From NCBI GenBank assembly GCA_964017065.1, contig OZ024785.1:15039965-15103964 (forward strand): DNA of 64,000 nt. The letters are read 5' to 3'. The position numbers were made by a program, and so were the translations under genes. Each line of letters starts with the position of its first letter. Position 1 is the first letter of the stretch. This DNA comes from Haliclona indistincta (taxonomy: Eukaryota; Porifera; Demospongiae; Haplosclerida; Chalinidae). The notes beneath the pieces are model-generated. The model was given only the letters and a program-made list of their open reading frames with translations. It did not search any database and had not been told where the DNA came from. Shown piece by piece: positions 30,422 to 41,667 of this stretch.

Positions 30422-33097
30422 ATGATATCTATCGAGTTATGGCGGGCAATACTTGGAACGTTTAATTGCTCGCGGTCTTCCCTGTCTCGATCAGCATTTC
30501 GTGATCATCAACCAGCTGCTAACTCGTTACTGAAAGTTGCTGACAGCAGGGACCGGCTGAAATTGCCATGTTCTGCACAGTGTGACTCTCATCTGTCGAA
30601 CATAGGTTCCCTTGTCCTTCTACTCGAGCACGTGGCAGTCATAGGTCATCTTGTGCTGTTGTTAGCTGGTGATATTGAAAAGAATCCGGGTCCCATTAGC
30701 ACAGGTAAAATCGTTAGATTTGTCTTAATAATAATTTATTCTCAGGTCTACTTTTAGATGCTACACCAAAACTCAAAGATCTGCAGTACATGGCCTACAC
30801 TAGTGAGGATGGAAGTACTGTTCACTTCAGACTCATGGATCGGATCAAATCTCGAGTAACACAACTAGCTATAGCCTTGAGCTTCCCTCCACACATCATA
30901 GCAAATTTGAAAACTGAACAGACACCAGTATATTATCTGCTTGATGAATGGTTGAGAGGAGGTAACCTGGAGCATGATGAGAGACCACTGACCTGGGCTA
31001 CACTGATCAATGCACTGGGAGAGGCTAATATGAGAGAAGAAGCCACTGTGTTAAAGAACATGACCGTCACTGTATCGGTTACTTTAGAAACTTCTGATCT
31101 ACAAGGAAGTAAGTTATAATTATTCATAATGCATGGAGTACTTAAATAAAGGAAATAAATTTGCTCATTCTGTACTTTAGAGACTATTGGGACACAACCG
31201 AATAAATTAAATGCTTGATACTTTTCCAATATCTGCTGCAGCAACAGCAAAAAATAAGACTTCATACAGTCTCGGTAACAAAAGAGGTTTTAACTAAAGC
31301 AACGAAAAGTAGCGGTTCATCTCCAGTGAGTACTGAAGAAGCACAGGATTCTTCAGAAAGTGCTCCTGGTTAATTAGTTAATACAACCATCTACTTATAG
31401 TAATGCTGCACAATGTCCGAATCAAAAGACATGTAATAATGATCTTCAGCCAACGACAGAATACAAATGAATAGTTTACTGTAATAGAACAGCTCAATAA
31501 ATTGTTCTTTTGTTCACCATCAGCTAGTGTGTATTATTTGCTCTAATTTGCTACAGAGAGCAATAATCATTCTAAAAGCGTTGGTAAACAAGATGACATT
31601 AATATTTGCAGCACTCTAGGTGAGTTTGTTCGTGTTCGTGCAAAATACAGCTATTCACAGTATACCATGTACTCTATAGACATTGACAACAAAAAGATTG
31701 GCTTGGAGGTAGACATCACATTGGAGCAGAAAGAGATGGACCATCAAGAAAATTGCAAAAACAACGTGCCGACAGCACAGAGTGAAAATGACTCTCAGAT
31801 AGGTGCTCTATCATTGACACGTGTTACTGTTGACTTGGTCATTAAACTTGAAGATGAAACCTTTAGCCTTTTGGAGATACCAGAAAGTAAATCGGCCTTG
31901 GTAAAGAAGCACGAGGACCTTGTTTTAACAGGTGTAGATCTCGACTCTCATGTGACTGATCTTAGCATGGTCGGCAAGTTCACACGGATTGCCTACAATG
32001 GAGTAGCTGGATACACTGAACTGCAGATAAAGATTCGTCGCATTGGAGTTAACGTGTCGCAGCTCTGCGATAAGTCAGCCATGACGGTAGGCAAGTTCCT
32101 ACAAACATCAGAAGCCATTCTTCTGGATCTCCAAACGACATACCAGTTTCTAATCGACGGTATGGAAGACATGGCCATAGTCACCCTCGAGTCAACAGCA
32201 ACTATAGCAAAGGGAATGGCTACCGCAGCTGAACAGTTAGCAGCAGCATTTGACGAGGAGGCTAAACGAGTGAGTGAAGTTCTTGAGGATACACAGAGGA
32301 CTCGCAACTCAGCTGTAGAAGAAAAGAAACATGGGGAAGATGAGGCAGATAGACGCCAAAAGGATAAAGAGGATGCTCAAAGAAAACGGTCTGAATTCGA
32401 AAACCAAATTGATAAGCATGAGCAGGAATATGACATGGTTACTGAAAGACAAGTTGAGAATGAGAGGTCAAAAGGATTTATTTGGGATATTATAGATAGT
32501 ATTACAGGGAGGAGTGCTGAAATGGCCAGAGCTGCTCTTGAAGAGAAGGAAATGCATCTTAAAGAAATGAAGGAATTGCAAGAAAAGCGCAGTAAGGTGA
32601 TACAGGATTATCACCAGTTCTCGATGGAAATAAAGAAATGTTGCGAAAATGGTGAACTCTTGGAAACAGCGATTCCTTCACTTCACAAAGCTATGGGAGG
32701 TTTAACACTATTGTCCGACGCCATGAGAAAAATATCCTATTTTTGGAAGAAACTGGAGATGGAATGTGCAGAATTAGGAAATGACAACACTGTGAAGCTG
32801 ATTGAAACAGCAATGCATAAGCCTGAAGCTTACCGACTTACGATTTGGGGCTCAATACCTTTTAAAACAAGGGCCATTTGTTACTATGCTCGTTGGGTTG
32901 CTCTGGGCAACATCTGTAGACAATACGTTGAGAGGATCAAAGTGACACAGAGAGAGCTCTATGAGCAACACAGAGAAAACCTCACAAGAGATGAAGCAAA
33001 ACAAAATGTCATGGAATTGGCTGATACTTTCGTCAAGGAGCTAGAAGCAAATGAAAGGAAAGATGATAAGACGTTACAAATGGTGACAATTAGCTAA
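30422..33097 (+). CDS. Gene C: intact 2A leader, death domain, coiled-coil protein
   Basis: Five exons: 30422-30704, 30758-31108, 31270-31368, 31557-31619, 31680-33097. All introns are phase 1, and the join gives 2214 bases or 737 residues. The first 90 residues end at the 2A glycine and carry a hydrophobic run (LVLLLEHVAVIGHLVLLLAG). Next come a death domain (about residues 100-205; RVTQLAIALSFP, WLRGGNLEHDERPLTW), an acidic Ser/Thr linker, and a remnant of a second death domain (IGLEVDITLEQKEM ... SQIGALSLTR). The long coiled-coil domain shared with gene A follows. Skipping would release a 647-residue death-domain/coiled-coil protein. Death domains bind like domains in immune and death signalling; the coiled coil would be the effector (inference). 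Its promoter is displaced by a foldback transposon, so expression is uncertain. Confidence 0.8.
30671..30694 (+). other. 2A ribosome-skipping motif of gene C (DIEKNPGP)
   Basis: D-I-E-K-N-P-G-P in frame with the downstream death domain, at the same distance from the exon 1 donor as in genes B and F. Confidence 0.88.
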
Positions 33098-33099
33098 TA

Positions 33100-34030
33100 C
33101 ATTGTGTTTAATTGACAATACATTGCCTGAATGCATTGTATAATTTTGTTCATGAAAAGTATAGTCAAGCTGAAAATACGTTTGTCAATAGATCAGATAT
33201 AAATTATAGCTAGTGGAGATAACTAGTGCCTGCAATACAGAGTGTGTAGCAATTCGATTAAAGTAAAGTTATGTGAGGAGAATTTATGAGGAACAAGTAT
33301 TACAGAAAGCAAAAGAAAAATAGGACACAATTGTTAGCAGTATAGTTATAATAAATGGTCCTTTTCTTTTGTGACAATTCTTTCAAGTTGAGTGATGTTT
33401 TAATAAAGGCAACATACTTGAAAACAGAAGTGAGATCTGATAATAGAGACGCATGATCGATTGACAGTTTTTTCATGGATAGAAAGATAGACTTAGTCTA
33501 ATCAGCATGATAAGCTTAGAAGAAAGTGAGGTCTGACAAAAATAATTCCTATCATTTTGTGACTAAAAACAATTGGGTTACCCAGGGGTTACCATCAATA
33601 CTGTGGGGTAAAAGATGGATCAGAACTTGTGTCATGAAACTGATCATGCATGATCATGACCTGTCTTCAAAGTGGTGCACTTAGCTCCATTACCGCATTC
33701 ATCCATTGAAGGCTCCGCTGATCACATCATGGTTGAGACCAAACGGTGAATCCTAGCAGGTTGGAAATTGAAATGAGACTAGTTACACAGATATTAGTCT
33801 GACTCGAAGGAGAAAAAGTAGTGAAAATTACTGTAATCATTAGGAATAGAATCTAATCTGCAATAAGTTGATATTTAGTATACCTCCTCACTTTCTTGTC
33901 CCTATTTCCGAAGTGTTAATCCTGTGCTTCTTGTGGGTTAGTCTGCAGACAATAGAATGCTACCAAACGCCTTCAAAAGCGCAAACTAGGTAATGTAGGC
34001 AGGGCTCGTAACTAGAACGCGTGGGCGAGC
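33100..34030. repeat. 3' flank of gene C, duplicated after gene E
   Basis: Matches 40490-41530 over nearly the whole length, from TTTAATTGACAATACATTGC to CAGACAATAGAATGCTACCA. It carries no gene. This links the C and E copies as one duplication. Confidence 0.75.
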
Positions 34031-34089
34031 TGGTACTTACCCAAACATGAACCATAGATAATAGGGTGCATGTAGTACATCCTTTTTCT

Positions 34090-34660
34090 ATTTGGCATAA
34101 GCCTGGATGCATACAATAGCAAAAAAATGCTAACACGAGGTATGCACCCCAAATAACAAAAGTTACACTAAAATTATAAGTACAGTAACATGCAGCACAA
34201 AAAATTAAGATTTGGTACATTTTTTAAAAGACCAAAAGTTAGATAAAGATATAACATCATAACTTAAACTTTTCCAAAGTTTACTTGAAGAGGGAAAGAA
34301 AGAAGCGGAGAATTGATTAGTTTTAGACGGATAACTGGCGATACTCAGGGAATGGAGGGATCTAGTTGAATATGGACTAGAATCGAAACGTATGGGAGCA
34401 ACAGGGAAGTCCACAAGGGAATGAACAATTTTGTAAAAAGTACAAATTTTAAGTGGGACCTTCTATCCTGAAGAGATGGTAATTTTGTTTGAGAAAGAAG
34501 TAGGTCGTAAGATGCATCCCATCTTTTAGTACAGGCTCTGAGAGCAAATTTTTGGACAGACTCTAAGGCAGCAATGTCTTTCTTGAGGTGCGGGTCCCAT
34601 ACCTGGCAGGCATACTCAAGATTGGGTCTTATAAAAGCATCCCATCTTTTGTAAGACCCA
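34090..34660 (-). mobile_element. LINE 3' fragment, minus strand
   Basis: Minus-strand reading shows the reverse transcriptase C-terminus typical of CR1/Jockey-like LINEs: RPNLEYACQVWDPHL, then LESVQKFALRACTKRWD and LPSLQDRR. One or more frameshifts separate this from the tail ORF at 34205-34414. Heavily 5'-truncated. Confidence 0.75.
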
Positions 34661-35439
34661 ATCTAGACACGAGGCTAATGTTTCATCAGCTCGTCATACA
34701 CTGTTAATGCATAATAATTCCTTGTCAATAACACAGAGGAATGCTGTTGTTGCTCTATGTGGAGTACCATGGTATGATTTTGTAGGTTCAGATGAGGGTC
34801 TGAAGAAACAGCCTATAACAATTTTGTGTTCATTGTTGTGACCACGGGATGTGGTCAGCACATTGCTGTCTTCAGGTTACACTGCAGTACAGCTGATTGC
34901 TGCAAACTTGACTCAGTTTTGACAAACAGACTGCAAGGACTGTGTTCAACATCTGCATTCACATCTCTCCCTATACTAGCATGTACAGGGAGAACTTAAC
35001 AGTCCTTGTAGTCTGTTTGTCAAAACTGAGAGGTAGGTTTGCTGTAGCCAGTAGGAAGTTGAAATAGCCAGCAGCAGGGAACAGGCTCTTGTTGCTGATC
35101 ACATTATAGTTTACAGAATGAAATTATTTACATGCGAAAATTTCAAATAACTGGGAAAGGGCATCCAGGGTGGTTTGCCTGGGACTGAAAGCGAAACTTT
35201 AACCTCACTAGGAAATATGTAACCAAAGGATGCACTATAGTACTCTATTGTCAAGGGACTATTTTGGCAAAACTGGAAGTACATCCTTTTGTACAAACTC
35301 GCCCACGCATTCAAGACATTGAGCCCGCCCACATGCAATGGGGTCAACCACTGTACATGGTTCCTGGTGCAACGAACTTGCTGCACAAAATTATTAAGAA
35401 AAATAATCCATGAGTTTGCTAGTATTATGTCCATCACAG

Positions 35440-35580
35440 CCTAAATGCATGTACAGGTATTTGTCCCTTAAATTAAATCGTAGAGCAAATGCTGTCTGCT
35501 TTAAGTATGGGACTTCAACAAAGCTTATGTTCATGAAACCATCTTGATCATTCTTCAACATAAAATTATCTTGCACCTTA
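35440..35580 (-). pseudogene. 3' remnant of gene X
   Basis: Minus-strand reading gives KNDQDGFMNISFVEVPYLK, identical to the end of gene X, plus its 3' flank. The coding body upstream is gone. Confidence 0.8.
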
Positions 35581-35619
35581 TCATCCATAGCTGTTGTTGA
35601 TAATATGCCTTTGAATATG

Positions 35620-36107
35620 CGTTCATGCATTGGCTGACGTGAAGGGAATTGTCTCAAAGTCCATTTTGAGGGAATTGCTATTAAAAGCAGCAAGACGCAG
35701 GTTATCAAATGTTTCCAAGTCTTTTGTTGGCTTGAGAAACCTTACCAGAAAATTTTCTGCCATCTGCATCATACTCTCTGTCAACTCCGAGTTGTTAAAG
35801 TTCTGTATCAGTGTTAAATTGTTGTCGATAGCTTTTATTGCTTCATGCTCCGTAGAAATCTTGTTAGTTGTATCACATCCAGTCAGAGCCGGCATTGAGT
35901 GCAGGAAGATAACCTGATTAGAATATCCTGTATATGGTACATCACCCTATCATCTGCTTCCTCATGTGTCACATGACATCTGCACAGCACTGGGGACAAG
36001 CTTGCAAGGTTTTTCCGTGCACTCCATGGTCTGACGGGATGTGATTCAACCAGCAATATTTCTACGACTTGAAGCATACAGCAATGAAGTGTCCACAACA
36101 ATAACAC
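35620..36107 (-). mobile_element. Transposon protein fragment (HEEAD / ALTGCDTT type)
   Basis: Minus-strand ORFs at 35883-36107 (VTHEEADDRVMYHI) and 35623-35895 (MPALTGCDTTNKISTEH) are pieces of one protein with a break between them. The HEEAD and ALTGCDTT words occur together in a transposon-associated family of invertebrates, as I remember it; the superfamily is uncertain. The segment is an inverted partner of 36010-36310. Confidence 0.55.
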
Positions 36108-36600
36108 TGCCTATGTTACAGAACGTTAACAACTCGGAGTTGACAGAGAGTACGATGGAGATGGCAGAAAATGTTCTAGTAAGGTGTCTCAAGCCAACAA
36201 CAGACTTGGAAACATTTGACAACCTGCGTCTTACTGCTTTTAATAGCAATTCCCTCAAAATGGACTTTGAGACAATTCCCTGCACGTCAGCCAATGCATG
36301 AACGCATATTCAAAGAGCATAATGATATTATTATCAACAACAGCTATGGATACAAGCCCACTTAAAGATGCCAGTTTAGAAATGAACGCTGAGTCGTATA
36401 ATTTCACTTTTGTGAAGAAAGAAAATTTAATTGTTCCTAATGATTAGGTTATCTCCAAGTCTGAAGACCTTCCTGATACTTTTACATGTGGCAAATGCGG
36501 CCACAAGAATGGATTTCGCTGCAGGGTAGCTGGAATCAAGTGTTGCAAATACTGCAAGTGTAAAGGAGGTGAATCTTGCAAAATCCTATCACTGAATAAC
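36010..36600 (+). mobile_element. Second, inverted copy of the same transposon protein
   Basis: Plus-strand reading gives HGLTGCDSTSNIST, a stop, then the same TDLETFDNLRL segment as the minus copy. It ends in a Cys-rich tail CGKCGHKNGFRCR ... CCKYCKCKGGESC near 36490-36580, likely a zinc-binding C-terminus. Stops and frameshifts mark it as dead. Confidence 0.5.
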
Positions 36601-37076
36601 TTCATTTTAGTGAACATCATTCTTGTAATACTAAATGCTGCCTAAGTTTTATGTTTAAGTGGCTCCTCACGTTAATAAATTGTGTCTTTTTGTTGGTAAA
36701 TACCCTGTACTTGTACTGTTTCAAACTATCAGAATCAAATTCTTTGGAATAGAGACGTTTATGCATTTCGTGTAGCAATTTTTGCTTTTTTTTGCAGTGA
36801 ATATTAGTTTGGCACACATCCCAATACATTCCTTAGGGTCATATTACCTTGGAACAGTTGCCAGAAAGTATGTTACTAGAATGGTTAAGAAGATAGACCA
36901 ATTATTGTTAGTGACAATGCCGATAAAAAGGGCGTGGTCAATTTCGGGTATTTCGCAGCGGATAGACAAAAAGGCACATATCACATCTTATTCCTTGGGG
37001 TCAAATTACCCTAAAACAGTTGAGTTATCCTCTCCTAAATTAAATGCATACAAATCTTAGTCAGGGCCTAGACTAA
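36601..37076. other. Spacer before gene D
   Basis: A short duplicated motif (ATTCCTTRGGGTCA plus AYTACCYT) occurs at 36830 and 36990. No gene is supported. Confidence 0.4.
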
Positions 37077-37190
37077 AAGCCATTGTAGGATGATTTTGTT
37101 GCGACTGCAGTATGACAGCAGTGGGTAAGCTTAATAATCAGAAATTTTTACAACGTTTTATTGCGCAATACTGACAGAAGGTGTCGACAG

Positions 37191-37198
37191 TATAAAAG
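37191..37198 (+). promoter_or_regulatory. TATA box of gene D
   Basis: TATAAAAG lies 47-54 bases before the ATG at 37245, in a block matching the gene A promoter (GGTGTCGACAG before it). Confidence 0.7.
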
Positions 37199-37244
37199 GC
37201 GCACACTTTATTGCACCGCGCATTATACGTTATTTTTTCTGACA

Positions 37245-38556
37245 ATGGCTAGCGACGGCGTTACTGTTGACTTAGTAGTAAACTTCCAAGGCGAAACCTT
37301 CAGCCTCTTAGAGATACCAGAAAGTAAATCGGCCTTGGTAAAGAAGCACGAGAACCTTGTTTTAGCAGGTATAGATCTCGACTCTCTCGTGACTGATCTT
37401 AGCATGGTCGGCAAGTTCACGCGGATTGCCTACAATGGAGTAGCTGGATACACTGACCTGCAAATAAAGATTCGTCGCATTGGAGTTAACGTGTCAAAGC
37501 TTTGCGATAAGTCGGCCATCACGGTGGGCAAGTTCCTGCAAACTTCAGAAGCCATTCTTGTGGATCTTCAAACGACATACCAGTTTCTAATAGACGGAAT
37601 GGAAGACATGGCCATAGTCACCCTCGAGTCAACAGCAACTATAGCGAAGGGAATGGCTACCGCAGCTGAACAGTTGGCTACAGCATTCGACGAGGAGGCT
37701 AAACGAGTTGAACTCGTTCTAGAAGATACACAGAGGACTCACGATACGGCTGAAGAAGACAAGAAAAAGGAGGAAGAACTGGCAAAGAAGCGCCAAAAGG
37801 ATAAAGAGGAGGCCGAAAAGCAACGGGCTGATCTTGAAAAACAACTTGCCAAGCATGAAGATGAATATGACAAGGTTTCTGAAAGACAGGCTGTAAATGA
37901 GAGACCAAAAGGCTTTTTTATGTATAATTATTGTGGATAGTATTACAGGAAAAAGTACTGAAATGGCCAGAATTGCTCTTCAAGAGAAGGAAATGCATCT
38001 TAAAGAAATGAAGGAATTGCAAGAAAAGCGCAGAAAGGCAATAGAAGACTACCAGCTGTTCTCAATGGAAATAACGAAATGTGGTGAAAATGGTGATCTC
38101 TTGAGCGCAGCAATTCCCTCACTGCACAAAGCAATGGGAGGTTTGAAACTATTGTCAGATGTCATGAGAAAAATATCTAGTTTTTGGACGAAACTGGAGC
38201 AGCAGTGTGCAGAATTGGGAAATGAACACATTGTGAAACAAATTAAAGTAGCGAAGGAAAACCCTTTAGCAGAACGACTTAAGATTTGGGGATCACAAGG
38301 ATTTAAGTCAAACGCCATTTCTTACTATGCTCGTTGGGTTGCTCTGGGGAACATCTGTGGGCAATACGTTGAGAGGATCAAAGTGACACAGAGAGAGCTC
38401 TACGATCAACTCAAAGAAAACCTAACAAAAGATGAGGCGAGACGAAGTGTCATGGAATTGGCAAAGAACTTCACCAAGGAGCTAGAAGTAGCCCACAAAG
38501 CCATTGAAGACAAGCAAAAGGAAGATGAGGAAGAAGATGCAAATAATGATGACTAG
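37245..38556 (+). pseudogene. Gene D: copy of gene A with one frameshift
   Basis: Starts MASDGVTVDLV and follows gene A closely for about 225 residues. A 4-base insertion near 37920 then ends the frame at 37940. The remainder of the coding sequence continues in another frame (about 37930-38556) with no further stop, to the same EEEDANNDD end. A single lesion suggests recent loss, an assembly error, or a truncated product lacking the C-terminal helical domain. The promoter is kept. It is the duplicate partner of A. Confidence 0.8.
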
Positions 38557-38940
38557 CTAGCTAATGTATGCTTGGACAATGTGTAGTGTGTAATTATCTT
38601 TCTCATGACATATACATGTACATTTGGTTAGAAGACAATGAGTAACAATTCGTAAGAGTGTATTTGTCTGCATGACCACTAGTACCTCTCCACGCTATAC
38701 CTGATAATAGATGGATACATCTTGTTTGAAAGCTGAAAATTATTGTGAAATGTTCAGCGGCATTTATCATTTCACAATTTCTGCTGTCAAGCTAGTAGCA
38801 TAGTTTTAAAACTAAAAAATGTATTAATAGTTTTTAAAATGACGAGTTTACTGTAATCAAACCATGTATAGAACAGCTCACTAAATTCTTATTTTCTTCA
38901 CCATCAGCTAGTGTGTATTATTTCCTCTAATTTCCTACAG

Positions 38941-40480
38941 AGAGCAATAATCATTCTAAAAATGTTCGTAAAAAAGATGACATTCACATTTCCAGCACTC
39001 TAGGTAGGTTTATTCTTGTTCATGCATGCTGCAGCTATTCACCGTATAACCATGTACTCTATAGACATTGACAACCAAACAATTGGCTTGGAAGTAGACA
39101 TCACGTTTTAGCAGATAGAGATGGACCATCAAGAAAATTGCAGAAAAAACATGCCGACAGCACAAAGTGAAAATGTCTCTCAGATAGGTTCTCCATCATT
39201 GACACGTGTTACTGTTGACTTGGTCGTTAAACTTGAAGATGAAACCTTTAGTCTCTTGGAGATACCAGAAAGTAACTCGGCCTTGGTAAAGAAGCACGAG
39301 GACCTTGTTTTAACAGGTGTAGATCTCGACTCTCTCGTGACTGATCTCAGCATGGTCGGCAAGTTCACACGGATTGCCTACAATGGAGTAGCTGGATACA
39401 CTGAACTGCAAATAAAGATTCGTCGCATTGGAGTTAACGTGTCGCAGCTCTGCGATAAGTCAGCCATGACAGTAGGCAAGTTCCTACAAACATCAGAAGC
39501 CATTCTTCAGGATCTCCAAACGACATACCAGTTTCTAATCGACGGTATGGCGGGAAGACATGGCCATAGTCACCCTCGAGTCAACAGCAACTATAGCAAA
39601 GGGAATGGCTACCGCAGCTGAACAGTTAGCAGCAGCATTTGACGAGGAGGCTAAACGAGTGAGTGAAGTTCTTGAGGATACACAGAGGACTCGCAACTCA
39701 GCTGGAGAAGAAAAGAAACATGGGGAAGATGAGGCAGATAGACGCCAAAAGGATAAAGAGGATGCTCAAAGAAAACGGTCTGAATTCGAAAAACAAATTG
39801 ATAAGCATGAGCAGGAATATGACAAGGTTACTGAAATACAAGTTGAGAATGAGAGATCAAAAGGATTTATTTGGGATATTGTAGATAGTATTACAGGGAG
39901 GAGTGCTGAAGTGGCCAGAGCTGCTCTTGAAGAGAAGGAAATGCATCTTAAAGAAATGAAGGAATTGCAAGAAAAGCGCAGTAAGGTGATACAGGATTAT
40001 CACAAGTTCTCAATGGAAATAAAGAAATGTGGAGAAAATGGTGAACTCTTGGAAACAGCGATTCCTTCACTTCTCAAAGCTATGGGAGGTTTAACACTAT
40101 TGTCTGATGCCATGAGAAAAATATCCTATTTTTGGAAGAAACTGGAGATAGAATGTGCAGAATTAGGAAATGACAACACTAGGAAGCTGATTGAAGCAGC
40201 AATGCATAAGCCCGAAGCTTACCGACTTAAGATTTGGGGCTCAACACCTTTTAAAACAAGGGCCATTTGTTACTATGCTCGTTGGGTTGCTCTGGGGAAC
40301 ATCTGTAGACAATACGTTGAGAGGATCAAAGTGACACAGAGAGAGCTCTATGAGCAACACAGAGAAAACCTCACAAAAGATGAAGCAAAAGAAAATGTCG
40401 TGGAATTGGCTGATTCTTTCACCAAGGAGCTAGAAGCAAATCACAATGGAAATTGGCTGATACTTTCGTCAAGTAGCTAG
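38941..40480 (+). pseudogene. Gene E: C-type coiled-coil gene lacking 2A and death domain exons
   Basis: Begins with an exon equivalent to gene C exon 4 (38941-39004, ESNNHSKN-type) and an exon equivalent to C exon 5 (from 39064). The upstream 2A and death-domain exons are absent; the sequence joins straight to the gene D 3' flank. A stop at 39109-39111 breaks the second-death-domain remnant, and a 4-base insertion near 39550 shifts frame. The tail is altered by a short tandem duplication around 40440-40490. Otherwise closely similar to gene C. Confidence 0.8.
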
Positions 40481-40489
40481 AAGCAAAAT

Positions 40490-41530
40490 GTCATTGAAAG
40501 GAAAGATGATAAGACATTACAAATGGTGACAACTAGCTAATACATCATGTGTTTAATTGACAATACATTGCCTGAATGTATTGTATAATTTTGTTCATGA
40601 AAAGTAGTTAAGCTGAAAATACATTTGTCAGAGATCAGATAGCTAGTGGAGATAACCAGTGCCTGCAATACAGTGTGTGTAGCAATTCGATTAAAGTAAA
40701 GTTATGTGAGGAGAATTTATGAGGAACAAGTATTACTGGAAGCATAGGACACAGTTGTTATAATTATAGTGGGCTGTAGGGGGCTAAGAATAGATTGTCT
40801 TACAATTCAAATAGATATACATTTTTTGTACAGGAGTAGAAGTCTTTGTTGGTACAGTAATTATAATAAATGGTCATTTTCTTTTGTGAAATCTTTCGAG
40901 TTGAGTGATAATTATGTTTTAATAAAGGTGTCATACTTGAGAACAATAAGTGAGATCTGATAATTGAGACTCTAGATCGATTGCCAGTTTTTTCATGGAT
41001 AGAAAGATAGGCTCCGTCTAATCAGCACGATAAGATTAGAAGAAAAGAAGTCAGAGATTATCATTTTGGAACTAAAAACAATTGGGTTACCAGTAATACT
41101 ATGGGGTAAAAAGATGGATCAGAACTCGTGTCATGAAATTGACGGAGACTTGTTTTTAAAGAGGTGCATTTAGGTGAAGGCTCCACTGATCACATCGTGA
41201 TTGAGACCCAATGGTTTAAACAGAAACCTGAATCCTAGCTGGTTGAAACATTGAAACGAGACTAGATACACAGATATTAGTCTGAAGGAGAAAAAACTGG
41301 TGAAATGTAGGAATAGAATCTAAAAAATAATAAATCTGCAATGAGTTGATATCTTTCTGCTTCCTCCTCACTTACCATTCTTCCTTGTGTCTATTTCTAA
41401 AGTGTTGATCTGTGCTTCTTTTGGGTTGGTCTGCAGACAATAGAATGCTACCAAATCAAAATGTCTTCACGGTAATGTAGGCGGGGCTCGTATTTTGAAC
41501 GCGTGGGCGAGCTGGTGCTTCCCCAAACAT
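40490..41530. repeat. 3' flank of gene E, copy of gene C 3' flank
   Basis: Partner of 33100-34030. It leads into the gene F promoter, just as the A and B flanks lead into the next 2A gene. No gene seen. Confidence 0.7.
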
Positions 41531-41667
41531 GAACTCTTGGTAGTACATCCTTTGCGCTACATCCTTTAGAGCTATGCGGCTTTGTGGGGAAGCAGTATCG
41601 CATTCGAATATCGTATTTTTAAAGACACAATTGGTGAACCTTTCTTGTAGTCACTATCATTGCAACT

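Larger units (their letters stand above)
34670..38720. repeat. Segmental duplication, copy 2
   Basis: Mirrors 18.8-23.6 kb in order and orientation. It includes NMD3 intron blocks (34670-35400), the last codons and 3' flank of gene X (35430-35580), the X/A promoter (37077-37244) and gene D. Transposon fragments (35.6-36.6 kb) replace the body of X. Confidence 0.8.

Noticed and set aside
31993..32307. 104-codon minus ORF
   Set aside because: Shadow of the gene C coiled-coil exon; the same antisense pattern appears at every paralogue.
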